A stretch of 9,619 nt of DNA, taken from positions 1-9,619 of the forward strand of contig JAFSWJ010000314.1 of the NCBI GenBank assembly GCA_017444545.1, given 5' to 3'. Origin of the DNA: Lachnospiraceae bacterium. GTDB taxonomy: Bacteria; Bacillota; Clostridia; Lachnospirales; Lachnospiraceae. Below are positions 1 to 7,264 of the stretch, piece by piece. The translations under genes and the position numbers were made by a program. Under the pieces are notes generated by a model, which was not told the DNA's origin, did no database searches, and saw only the letters and a list, made by a program, of their open reading frames with translations. The stretch's first letter is position 1; each line of letters opens with the position of its first letter.

Positions 1-21
1 TATCCTCCGGCAATATTCAAA
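1..21 (-). other. tRNA 3' flank with possible ribosome binding site
   Basis: After the tRNA the minus strand runs on for 21 bases to the window edge. There is no terminator hairpin in this piece. A GGAGG motif (plus-strand positions 4 to 8) sits near the edge and could be the Shine-Dalgarno site of a gene that starts just outside the window, but no start codon is visible. Confidence 0.2.
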
Positions 22-94
<73 letters not shown>

Positions 95-100
95 ATACCA

Positions 101-141
101 TGGTGTCATGCTCAAAATCGTTTGAGACAAACTCTACACCA
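101..141 (-). other. Nested inverted repeats in the tRNA leader
   Basis: In the transcribed strand an outer 6-base arm TGGTGT (from 141 to 136) can pair with ACACCA (106 to 101). It encloses a perfect 6-base stem CTCAAA/TTTGAG with a CGAT loop (126 to 111). An alternative small stem GTTTG/CAAAC shares bases with the inner one. There is no T tract behind the stem, so it does not look like an intrinsic terminator. It may simply be a folded 5' leader removed when RNase P matures the tRNA. Confidence 0.4.
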
Positions 142-148
142 CCAGAGT

Positions 149-177
149 ATTATAAGCAAATGTCAGATTTATTTCAA
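149..177 (-). promoter_or_regulatory. Sigma70-type promoter of the tRNA-Thr gene
   Basis: On the minus strand a -35 box TTGAAA (177 to 172) and a perfect -10 box TATAAT (154 to 149) are separated by 17 bases, the optimal spacing. Transcription would start near position 142, giving a 5' leader of just under 50 bases before the tRNA. The -35 box contains the TGA stop codon of the upstream GlgB-like gene, so promoter and coding end share bases. This is a sequence match only; position and quality make it a convincing promoter. Confidence 0.85.
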
Positions 178-2294
178 GTATCGGAATGCTTAAACAGTGT
201 GACGCTCATGGGAGCGACTCTTACCCGGAGGGAATCCTCTCTCATATCGCACTCATCCTTTTTGGATGTTATGCTCTTCTGGTTGACAAAACCGAAGCCC
301 CCGTATTTTTCCGAATCCGAATTAAAGATCTCGGTGTATTTTCCGGCTGACGGAACACCTATCTTGTATTCCTTCCTGGGGATGCTCAGGAAGTTTACCA
401 CACAGACCAGCAGATCCTTTTTGTCCCTGCTGTATCTTGCAAATACGAGGATATTTTCATTGGCGGAGATATTGTTTATCCACTCAAAGCATTCAGGGAG
501 GTCGTCAGAGCCATAGAGAGCCTTTTCGTTTTTGTAAAGGTTCAAAAGATCCTTCAGACACAGGCAGAATCTGTCATCAAGCTTTTCCGGAATATCAAGT
601 CCGGGATATATGAGCTTTTTCCCGGGATGGAACATGAAAAATGAATAAAGAGCCCTCAGGTTTGAAAACTTTTCATCATCATCGCCCGACATCATGTCAT
701 AGAGAGATCTTCTTCCGAATTCCGCCTTGCTCTTTGACAGGGGGAGCAGGAATCTTTCATTATACTGATAGACCATAGGGAAACAGACCTCGTTGTAATG
801 TGCCGATCTGCTCAAAGGCTCATAGGCAAGATAACCTGAAACATCAGTGAACCATCCGTTGTTTATCTTTAAGGAAAAGCCGCAGCCGTCCTCATCTGCA
901 TCCTTTGTGATGTCGGGATAGACCGATTCATCATCTGCGGTCATCATGATACCGCCGGAAAGCTTTTTTATGACCGAGTTCAGATGCTTGAAATAATCAA
1001 TGGCATCAAGGTTCTCGTTTCCGCCGTACATATTGGGAGTCCACTGTCCCGGTCCCTTGTCGTAGTCAAGGTAGAGAAGCTTTGCCACGTCATTTACCTT
1101 CAGACCGTCTGCGTGAAACACCAGTATCAGGTAAAGGGCATTTGCTATGAGCAGATTTCTGACCTCGCTCCTGCCGGTATTGAAATATCTGTATCCCCCG
1201 CCGGGATAAAAGCTTCTCTTTTCATCGGGATCCTCATAGAGGCAGGAACCGTCAAAGAGAGAAAGCCCTCCGTTTCGTTCGGAAAACTTCACCGTATCCC
1301 AGTTGAACAAAACTCCGATATCCTTTTTGTGGAGTTCATTTACAAGGTTCATGAGACCGTCACATGAAAGAACCGAAGCAGACGGGCAGAACATGGGATC
1401 ATTGTCATTGCTGATCTCATCCAAAAGCACATGGGTATATCCGTTTTCGGTCACATAGTCCGAGATCTTCTGTGCCAGCTTTTTTATGTTCTTTGTTTTT
1501 TCATAAAGCTGATTTGTATCGATCTCACAGACAGATACGGGGCTTTCCGATATCTTTACCCTGTCTCTTTTTTCGATCCACTCATCATCCGTGAAAACAA
1601 ATTCGTGGAGTCCCTTTACTACGGAAGCACCGTCTTCCCTCTCTTCTCTTTCAAATTCGTAGGGGTCGTTTTTGAGGATACAGATACCGTTCTTCATCTT
1701 TATCTCATACTTGTATCTGTCACCTTTTTTGACTCCGGGGATGAAAAGCTCATAAACACCGGAATCCCAGAGCTTTTCCATCTGATGTATGCGTCCGTCC
1801 CAGTTGTTGAAGTCTCCGACCACGCTGACTCTGATGGCAGAGGGTGCCCATACGGCAAAATGCACCCCGGATACACCGGAAAGCTCCATGATCTGAGCGC
1901 CCATGGCATCATAGCTTTTGTAATGTATACCTGCTGAAAACTTCTGAATATCTCTTTTGTTCAGTACTCCCGCAAAGGAGTAGGGATCATATTCTTCACG
2001 GGTATCACCGTTTTCATCCGTGATGATAAAGGAATAATCAAAGGGCTCACGGTTTTTTACAAGTATGGCAAAATAGCCCTCCTCATCGGCAAGCTCCCTC
2101 TCGGTGCTCTTTTTTTCGCCCTTGAATCTGATAGCCATCTTTTTTGCGTCGTGACGATAGGCGGTCACCAGTGTCTGCCCGCCGCGGACGGGATGTGCTC
2201 CGAGTACACCCTTCGGGTGGTCTTCTTCTGAATAAGTGACGGCTTCGATCTCAGCCCAGTCCATCAGATTGTATAATTTTTTTGACATAGCCAT
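174..2294 (-). CDS. GlgB-like glycogen branching enzyme homologue lacking the catalytic residues (predicted pseudoenzyme)
   Basis: 706 residues, about the usual GlgB length. Residues 27-110 match the first N-terminal beta domain. Residues 145-215 match the CBM48/E-set domain (GDFNNWDGR at 160-168, YELFIPG at 181-187). A GH13 barrel follows (about 252-570), then a C-terminal beta domain. The fold framework is well kept: SEVRN at 376-380, NENLDAIDYF at 426-435, NLRALY at 545-550, PGKK at 557-560. All catalytic positions differ from active GlgB. Motif I has Asn331 and Lys336 for Asp and His; the nucleophile of DGLRVD is Asn401 (DGLKVN, 396-401); Ala-Glu-Glu is Ala453-Asp-Asp; the His-Asp of PLSHDE is Lys521-Ser522. 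The usual GGEF-type segment after PGKK is also gone. The frame is open throughout, so this is not a decaying pseudogene. Branching activity is very unlikely; a glucan-binding or regulatory role is inference. The start has SD AAAGAGGTAG directly behind the DUF1015 stop; ATG at 2288 is a possible alternative. Confidence 0.9.
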   Translation of the reverse strand: MAMSKKLYNLMDWAEIEAVTYSEEDHPKGVLGAHPVRGGQTLVTAYRHDAKKMAIRFKGEKKSTERELADEEGYFAILVKNREPFDYSFIITDENGDTREEYDPYSFAGVLNKRDIQKFSAGIHYKSYDAMGAQIMELSGVSGVHFAVWAPSAIRVSVVGDFNNWDGRIHQMEKLWDSGVYELFIPGVKKGDRYKYEIKMKNGICILKNDPYEFEREEREDGASVVKGLHEFVFTDDEWIEKRDRVKISESPVSVCEIDTNQLYEKTKNIKKLAQKISDYVTENGYTHVLLDEISNDNDPMFCPSASVLSCDGLMNLVNELHKKDIGVLFNWDTVKFSERNGGLSLFDGSCLYEDPDEKRSFYPGGGYRYFNTGRSEVRNLLIANALYLILVFHADGLKVNDVAKLLYLDYDKGPGQWTPNMYGGNENLDAIDYFKHLNSVIKKLSGGIMMTADDESVYPDITKDADEDGCGFSLKINNGWFTDVSGYLAYEPLSRSAHYNEVCFPMVYQYNERFLLPLSKSKAEFGRRSLYDMMSGDDDEKFSNLRALYSFFMFHPGKKLIYPGLDIPEKLDDRFCLCLKDLLNLYKNEKALYGSDDLPECFEWINNISANENILVFARYSRDKKDLLVCVVNFLSIPRKEYKIGVPSAGKYTEIFNSDSEKYGGFGFVNQKSITSKKDECDMREDSLRVRVAPMSVTLFKHSDT

Positions 2295-2300
2295 GATGTA

Positions 2301-2310
2301 CTACCTCTTT
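2301..2310 (-). promoter_or_regulatory. Ribosome binding site of the GlgB-like gene, abutting the DUF1015 stop
   Basis: AAAGAGGTAG on the minus strand begins on the base after the TAG stop of the DUF1015 gene, and its AGAGG core lies 9 bases before the ATG at 2294. Terminating ribosomes would sit on this site, so translation of the two genes is probably coupled. Confidence 0.75.
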
Positions 2311-3552
2311 CTAAAACTTGTGAATGAAAAGACCCGAGCGGAGCTTGGGTTCAAACCAGGTTGATTTGGGCGGCATGAGCTTTCCTTCGTCCGCAACGGC
2401 AAAAAGCTCATCGATGGATGTGGGATACATGGCAAATGCAACAGCAGCCCTTCCGGAATCCACCCTCCGGCAAAGCTCCGAAAGCCCCCTGATGCCCCCG
2501 ATGAAATCTATCCTGCTGTCGGTCTTCGGATCCTCGATATTAAGGATCGGCGAGAGCACTTCATTTTGAAGTATCGAAACATCCAGGTTTTCCACCGGAT
2601 CATCTGTAGTCAGCGGTTCCTTTAATGAAAGGGCATACCAGGTCCCGCTTATGTACATACCGATACATCCCTTCCTTTCGGGGCGAAAGACCTGTCCCTC
2701 CTTTGTCTCAATATCAAATTTCTTTCTGAGCCTGTCAAAGAATCTTTCCTCGGAAAGACCGTTCAGGTCAGCTACTGTCCGGTTGTAATCAAGTATCTTT
2801 AATTCATCATCCGGAAAGAGAACGGAAAGGAAATAGTTGTATTCGGCATCGGGATCGGCACTCTCACCGGCTTCTTCTCTTTTTTTCAGGCATACCTTTA
2901 CCGCTGAGGCGCATCTGTGATGTCCGTCTGCGATATAGATGCTGTCTGTGGCGGAAAAAGCATCTCTTATCCTTTCGATGTCGCCGTCCTCTTTTATTAT
3001 CCAGACCCTGTGCCTGATGCCGTCAGGAGATACGAAGTCATATTCGCAGGGTTCCTTTTTTGTCTTTTCCGTGACTGAGGCTATGACATCGTTTTTTCTG
3101 TAGGCAAGAAAGATGGGTCCTGTCTGCGCACTGCAGGCCGAAACATGTTCTATCCTGTCCTTTTCCTTGTCGGCCCTCGTGTTCTCATGTTTTTTTATGA
3201 TCCCATGCCGGTAATCATCCGCTGAAGCAACCGCAACTATCCCGGTCTGGCTCCGCCCTTCCATTGTTAGCTCATAGATATAATAAAACCGTTTTTCATC
3301 CGTCAGAAAGTCACCGTTTTCGATCATTCCTGAAAGGAGGGATGCAGCCTTTTCATAGACCCTCGGATCATTAAAGGCAACATCATCGGGAAAGGAGGTC
3401 TCAGCCCTGTCGATCCTTAAAAACGAAAGGGGCTCCTTTTCTATCTCGGCTCTGGCTTCCGCCGTATCCATCACATCATAGGGAAGAGCGGCTATGTGCG
3501 AAGCCTTTTCTTTTTGCGGCCTTGTGGCACAGAAAGGTCTGATATCTGCCAT
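2311..3552 (-). CDS. DUF1015 (COG4198) family protein of the serine biosynthesis cluster
   Basis: 413 residues, normal for the family, soluble, with no signal peptide. Family hallmarks are visible: LPYDV near the N-terminus (23-27), HENTRADKEKDR (122-133), IADGHHRCASA (207-217), IDFIGG (348-353) and a C-terminal MPPKSTWFEPKLRSG (393-407). I know of no firmly assigned reaction. The ADGHHR motif resembles the phosphate-binding motif of ParB-fold proteins, a fold shared by archaeal free-serine kinases (SerK). With serC and serA directly upstream and no serB nearby, a role in phosphoserine/serine conversion or its control is plausible, but this is inference from motif and context. It starts 11 bases after serA. 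A weak SD (AAAGG) overlaps the serA stop, suggesting coupled translation. It runs straight into the ribosome binding site of the GlgB-like gene. Confidence 0.9.
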   Translation of the reverse strand: MADIRPFCATRPQKEKASHIAALPYDVMDTAEARAEIEKEPLSFLRIDRAETSFPDDVAFNDPRVYEKAASLLSGMIENGDFLTDEKRFYYIYELTMEGRSQTGIVAVASADDYRHGIIKKHENTRADKEKDRIEHVSACSAQTGPIFLAYRKNDVIASVTEKTKKEPCEYDFVSPDGIRHRVWIIKEDGDIERIRDAFSATDSIYIADGHHRCASAVKVCLKKREEAGESADPDAEYNYFLSVLFPDDELKILDYNRTVADLNGLSEERFFDRLRKKFDIETKEGQVFRPERKGCIGMYISGTWYALSLKEPLTTDDPVENLDVSILQNEVLSPILNIEDPKTDSRIDFIGGIRGLSELCRRVDSGRAAVAFAMYPTSIDELFAVADEGKLMPPKSTWFEPKLRSGLFIHKF

Positions 3553-3563
3553 TTTTTCTACCT

Positions 3564-4727
3564 TTACTTTACTATCCTCACCCTGTAGACACCGTCTGCT
3601 TTGGAGAGTTTTTCGACCAGTTCGTCATTTACGGTCATATCCGTATCCATCATCGTGACGGCGTTGTCGCCCTTTGATTTGTTGTTCATCTCGGAAATGT
3701 TTATCCCTGCCTCTCCGAGGATGGCGGAATACTTTGTGATCATGTTTGCCACGTTCTTGTGGAAGATCAGTATCCTTGAGGCCTTTTCAAAGGGTCCCAT
3801 ATTTATCGAAGGGAAATTCACGGAGTTTTTGATGTTTCCGTTTTCCATGTAATCAGAAAGCTCCTGAACCGCCATTACGGCACAGTTGTCTTCGGACTCC
3901 TCCGTTGAGGCACCCAGATGAGGTATGATGATGCAGCCCTCTTTTCCCACATTTACGGGATTAGGGAAATCGCAGACATATTTACGGAGCTTTCCGACCT
4001 TTAAGGCCTCGACAACGGCACTTTCATCCACCAGCAGATCACGGGCCAGATTGATGAGGATCGCGCTGTTTTTCATGAGCTTTATGGCATTCACATCGAT
4101 CATCTTTTTTGTCGCTTCCATCAAAGGTACATGAACCGTGATGAAGTCGCAGTTTGCATATATCTCGGAAACATCCTTTACATGCTTTACGGCTCTTGAA
4201 AGCTTCCATGCGGCATCGATGGAGATATAGGGATCATAACCGTAAACCTCCATACCCAGGTTCACACCTGCATTTGCAACCTGTATGCCTATGGCTCCGA
4301 GTCCTATGACACCAAGCTTCTTTCCGTAGATCTCTGTTCCCGCATAGGCTTTTTTCTGCTTTTCGGCAAGCTTTGCTATGTCTTCGACACCCTCCTGTGA
4401 TGCCACCCAGTTGATGCCGCCGGTGATATCACGGCTTGCAAGAAGCATTGCGGCTATCACAAGCTCCTTTACACCGTTGGCGTTTGCACCCGGAGTATTA
4501 AAGACCACAATTCCCTTTTCGGCACATTTATCAAGAGGGATATTGTTCACACCGGCTCCCGCCCTTGCTATGGCAAGGAGGTTATCGCCAAATTCCATCT
4601 CGTGCATGGAGGCTGATCTGACAAGCAGGCAGTCTGCATCCTTCGGATCATCGCATGCGATGAAATTATCATCAAAGCCGTCAAGTCCTATCTTTGCTAT
4701 ATTGTTTAAGCAGTTGTATTTGAACAT
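3564..4727 (-). CDS. serA: D-3-phosphoglycerate dehydrogenase (SerA), ACT-domain type
   Basis: 387 residues. It oxidises 3-phosphoglycerate to 3-phosphohydroxypyruvate with NAD+, the entry step of serine synthesis in the cytoplasm. RAGAGVNNIP (55-64) is the conserved substrate-domain motif. The NAD fold shows GLGAIG (142-147) and an acidic Asp165 at the end of the second strand. Catalytic Arg229 (NLARD) and His270 (IIPHLGAST) are present. The C-terminal part from about 315 is a short ACT domain, the usual site of serine feedback, so allosteric inhibition is likely but not shown. Two details differ from the E. coli enzyme: the Gly after the catalytic Arg is Asp230, and the catalytic Glu falls in the segment DFPNP (253-257), where no Glu is found. 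This may be normal for the clostridial subgroup. The start follows a GAGGAGAGG Shine-Dalgarno, and the gap to serC is 15 bases. Confidence 0.96.
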   Translation of the reverse strand: MFKYNCLNNIAKIGLDGFDDNFIACDDPKDADCLLVRSASMHEMEFGDNLLAIARAGAGVNNIPLDKCAEKGIVVFNTPGANANGVKELVIAAMLLASRDITGGINWVASQEGVEDIAKLAEKQKKAYAGTEIYGKKLGVIGLGAIGIQVANAGVNLGMEVYGYDPYISIDAAWKLSRAVKHVKDVSEIYANCDFITVHVPLMEATKKMIDVNAIKLMKNSAILINLARDLLVDESAVVEALKVGKLRKYVCDFPNPVNVGKEGCIIIPHLGASTEESEDNCAVMAVQELSDYMENGNIKNSVNFPSINMGPFEKASRILIFHKNVANMITKYSAILGEAGINISEMNNKSKGDNAVTMMDTDMTVNDELVEKLSKADGVYRVRIVK

Positions 4728-4742
4728 CTTTCCTCTCCTCTT

Positions 4743-5822
4743 TTAATTCTCCGACTCAAATTTCTTCATGAATTCAACAAGCTTTTCCACACCTTCCTTT
4801 GGCATGGCGTTGTAAATGGAAGCCCTCATGCCGCCTACGCTCCTGTGACCCTTGAGGTTTACAAAGCCGTTTGCCTCCGCTTCCTTTATGAATTTTGCGT
4901 TGAGCTCATCGCTTTCCGTTACAAAAGGAACATTCATCAATGATCTGTATTCGGGGACAACCGTACCCTTGAACATCTTTGAATTGTCAAGGAAGTCATA
5001 AAGGATCGCTGCCTTTTCCTCGTTCATCTTTTTGATCACCTCAAGTCCGCCAAGCTTTAAGAGCCACTTGAATACCAGACCGCATACATAAATGTTGTAG
5101 CAGGGAGGTGTATTGTAAAGTGAATCTGCATCCGCATGTGTCTTGTAGGTGAGCATGGTGGGTGTTCCGGGAAGAGGGGTATCGGTGATGAGATCTTCTC
5201 TGATCACAACGATGACTACTCCCGCCGGTCCCACATTTTTCTGGACACCGCCGTAAACCAGGCCGTACTTTGTCACATCCATGGGCTCTGAGAGGAACAT
5301 GGAGGATACATCCGATACGAGGAGTTTTCCCTTTGTGTTGGGAAGTTCTTTATATTTTGTACCGTAGATCGTATTGTTCTGGCAGATATAAACGTAATCC
5401 GCATCATCACTTACGGGGAGATCGGATACATCGGGAATATAGGAAAAGGTTTTGTCCTCGCTCGATGCTATCTTGTTTGCCGTCCCGTATTTTGAAGCCT
5501 CCTGCCATGCTTTTTTTGCCCACTGCCCCGTGACGATGAAGTCCGCTACACGGTTTTTCATCAGATTCATGGGGATCATAGCAAACTGGGTTGAAGCTCC
5601 GCCCTGAAGGAAAAGCACCTTATAGTTGTCGGGGACATTAACGAGTTTTCTGAAGTCAGCCTCGGCTGTTTTTATTATGCCGTCATACACCTTTGACCTG
5701 TGGCTCATCTCCATGACGGATTGTCCGGAGCCCTCATAATCAAGCATCTGTTCGGCTGCTGTTTTTAATACCTCTTCCGGGAGCATTCCCGGTCCTGCTG
5801 AGAAATTGAATACTCTGCTCAT
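4743..5822 (-). CDS. serC: Phosphoserine aminotransferase (SerC)
   Basis: 359 residues, the standard length for this PLP enzyme of the class V aminotransferase family. It transfers an amino group from glutamate to 3-phosphohydroxypyruvate, forming O-phosphoserine. The N-terminus carries the hallmark FNFSAGPG (5-12). GGASTQF (74-80) belongs to the cofactor phosphate region, and DVSS (171-174) includes the Asp that contacts the PLP ring. The Schiff-base lysine is Lys195 in GGVQKNVGPAG. GHRSVGGMRASIYNA (325-339) near the C-terminus carries the substrate-binding residues. The frame is open to 5939, but the family start is clearly the ATG at 5822, preceded by AAAGGAG about 11 bases upstream. The gene lies 35 bases after the L,D-transpeptidase and 15 before serA, in the same transcription unit. 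Confidence 0.97.
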   Translation of the reverse strand: MSRVFNFSAGPGMLPEEVLKTAAEQMLDYEGSGQSVMEMSHRSKVYDGIIKTAEADFRKLVNVPDNYKVLFLQGGASTQFAMIPMNLMKNRVADFIVTGQWAKKAWQEASKYGTANKIASSEDKTFSYIPDVSDLPVSDDADYVYICQNNTIYGTKYKELPNTKGKLLVSDVSSMFLSEPMDVTKYGLVYGGVQKNVGPAGVVIVVIREDLITDTPLPGTPTMLTYKTHADADSLYNTPPCYNIYVCGLVFKWLLKLGGLEVIKKMNEEKAAILYDFLDNSKMFKGTVVPEYRSLMNVPFVTESDELNAKFIKEAEANGFVNLKGHRSVGGMRASIYNAMPKEGVEKLVEFMKKFESEN

Positions 5823-5833
5823 TTGTCCATGAT

Positions 5834-5840
5834 CTCCTTT
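5834..5840 (-). promoter_or_regulatory. Ribosome binding site of serC
   Basis: AAAGGAG on the minus strand, ending 11 bases before the ATG at 5822. It supports this start over the longer open frame reaching 5939, which would lie inside the preceding gene. A nearer ATG at 5830 is only 3 bases from the motif and meets a stop after three codons. Confidence 0.75.
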
Positions 5841-5857
5841 TGTTTGTAGTGTAGATT

Positions 5858-7264
5858 TCAATAATATGTTATAACGGGTGTTCCCACCCTGACATATCCG
5901 TAAAGCTCTTCTGCGGTCTTCAGAGGGAGGTTCACGCATCCGTGTGATCCGTCTGTTTTGTAGATCTCGCCTCCGAAACGTCCGCGCCAGGTCGCATCAT
6001 GCAATCCGACATGATTGTGAAAGGCCATCCAGAATTTAACCGGCGTCCTGTAGTTTTCTCCCACCAGCACCCTGTTTCTCTGCATGAAATAAATGGGTTC
6101 GATGGTCTGGGGAGTATCATTGCGGTGCGCCTTGTTTCCGGTCACCACATCACTTTCAAGCCTGAGCTTCCCGTTCATGAAGAAATACATCTTCTGGGCT
6201 GTCATGTCAACCTCGACATAGGTGTCTCCAATCCTGTTGTGCTTTGAATCCTCCGTGTAAACGGGAGTGCCGCTGTAGCCTTTTCCGCTTATTATGGCAT
6301 CCTTCAGGAGGTCATAGGTCTTTTCCCGGTCAACCTCCACGCCGTATTTTACATGATTAAAGGATACCGTTCCCCCGTTGTGTTTTTTCCACCAGAAGGT
6401 GGAATCATAGCTTGTGAAAGCATCTTTTATCTCAAGACAGATATCATCGAGTTTTGCTTCGGAAAGGACCGGCTTTCCGTCTGTTCCCATGAGGGGCGAG
6501 GAACCGTCGCTTGATACCATGAGATCTGCCAGATCCTTCTCATCAAGTATACGGGAAGTTCCCATGTCCGTAAGCTCGATCCTGGCTTCCTGCCATTTTT
6601 TCACCTCTTCAAAAAAATCGAGGAGCTTTAGCTGGTCATCACTGTAGGGAAGATCAAGCGAAAAGTCACAGCCGGAAAGATCAAGGGTGTCATCTCCCTC
6701 TTCTATGGCATTTTTTATAGATTCGATCAGTCTGTCCTTGTCACGTATGCTGTCATGATTATCGTCAAGTTCATACAGACCGTCCTCGTTCATGGTTATC
6801 CTGACTACCAGCTGCGGATGATCCGGAAGAACGCTTACAAATTCAAGCCGCCTGATGGCTCTGTCTATGAGTTCCTCATCAAATTTCAGGTTTTTAACCA
6901 GTCCGAAATCCTTTTCTTCGGAAATATCCGGAAATGCTCCCGATTGGAAAGAACCTCCCCTGATCCTGCCGACAGGAAGCGACATACTCTTTTTTGTGAT
7001 GTCATCTTCGGTTATGACACCGATTATATTGCCGTCCCGAAGTATGGTGAGCGAGTAATCATCCGATCCGTCATCGGATGAAACAAGATCCATTGCGGGA
7101 CTCGTCACAACAAGCCTGTTGAAATAATCACTGCAGGTAAAACCGGTGGCATAGACATTGTTTCCGAAAAGTATCATCCCGGCTGAAAACAAGGCAGCAA
7201 AAAGGATCGGGAAATATATACTTTTCCGTTTTTCAGGCCCTTCCTTCCCTGATATCATTTTCAT
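5858..7264 (-). CDS. Membrane-anchored L,D-transpeptidase (YkuD domain)
   Basis: 468 residues from the ATG at 7264, chosen because AGGAGG lies 6 bases upstream. A Lys/Arg-rich N-terminus is followed by one hydrophobic segment (about 15-39), so the protein is anchored in the membrane or secreted. A long extracellular region (about 40-345) resembles the peptidoglycan-binding module often found before YkuD in clostridia, probably in two copies (around 129-200 and 270-335). The YkuD catalytic domain occupies about 347-468, with His422 (HNHVGLH, 416-422) and the signature SHGCVNLP (440-447), whose Cys443 is the nucleophile. It forms 3-3 cross-links between peptidoglycan stems or attaches proteins to them, a reaction resistant to most beta-lactams except carbapenems. 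It overlaps ilvB by 32 bases, so its translation is tied to an amino-acid gene of unrelated function. The final codon is followed by 35 bases before serC. Confidence 0.93.
   Translation of the reverse strand: MKMISGKEGPEKRKSIYFPILFAALFSAGMILFGNNVYATGFTCSDYFNRLVVTSPAMDLVSSDDGSDDYSLTILRDGNIIGVITEDDITKKSMSLPVGRIRGGSFQSGAFPDISEEKDFGLVKNLKFDEELIDRAIRRLEFVSVLPDHPQLVVRITMNEDGLYELDDNHDSIRDKDRLIESIKNAIEEGDDTLDLSGCDFSLDLPYSDDQLKLLDFFEEVKKWQEARIELTDMGTSRILDEKDLADLMVSSDGSSPLMGTDGKPVLSEAKLDDICLEIKDAFTSYDSTFWWKKHNGGTVSFNHVKYGVEVDREKTYDLLKDAIISGKGYSGTPVYTEDSKHNRIGDTYVEVDMTAQKMYFFMNGKLRLESDVVTGNKAHRNDTPQTIEPIYFMQRNRVLVGENYRTPVKFWMAFHNHVGLHDATWRGRFGGEIYKTDGSHGCVNLPLKTAEELYGYVRVGTPVITYY

Noticed and set aside
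111..126. Perfect inverted repeat as an intrinsic terminator of the operon
   Set aside because: The stem is short and A/T-rich with no following T tract on the transcribed strand, and it lies downstream of the tRNA promoter, where termination would silence the tRNA.
984..1937. Plus-strand open frames of 127 and 168 codons inside the GlgB-like gene
   Set aside because: They lie opposite a well-supported homologous gene, have no convincing ribosome binding site and show no recognisable protein family.
174..2294. Reading the GlgB-like gene as a pseudogene
   Set aside because: The frame is uninterrupted over about 700 codons with a good ribosome binding site and conserved framework motifs. Only the catalytic positions are lost, unlike random decay.
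5819..5830. Tiny open frame Met-Asp-Lys-stop overlapping the serC start by ATGA
   Set aside because: The Shine-Dalgarno is only 3 bases from its ATG, and the three-residue peptide has no support. Chance is the simplest explanation.
5823..5857. Riboswitch or T-box leader before serC
   Set aside because: Only 35 bases separate the genes, taken up largely by the ribosome binding site; far too short for such a structure.
5823..5939. Longer N-terminus for SerC starting at 5939
   Set aside because: The extra 39 residues are an out-of-frame reading of the end of the transpeptidase gene. SerC proteins begin at the NFSAGP motif, and a ribosome binding site lies before 5822.
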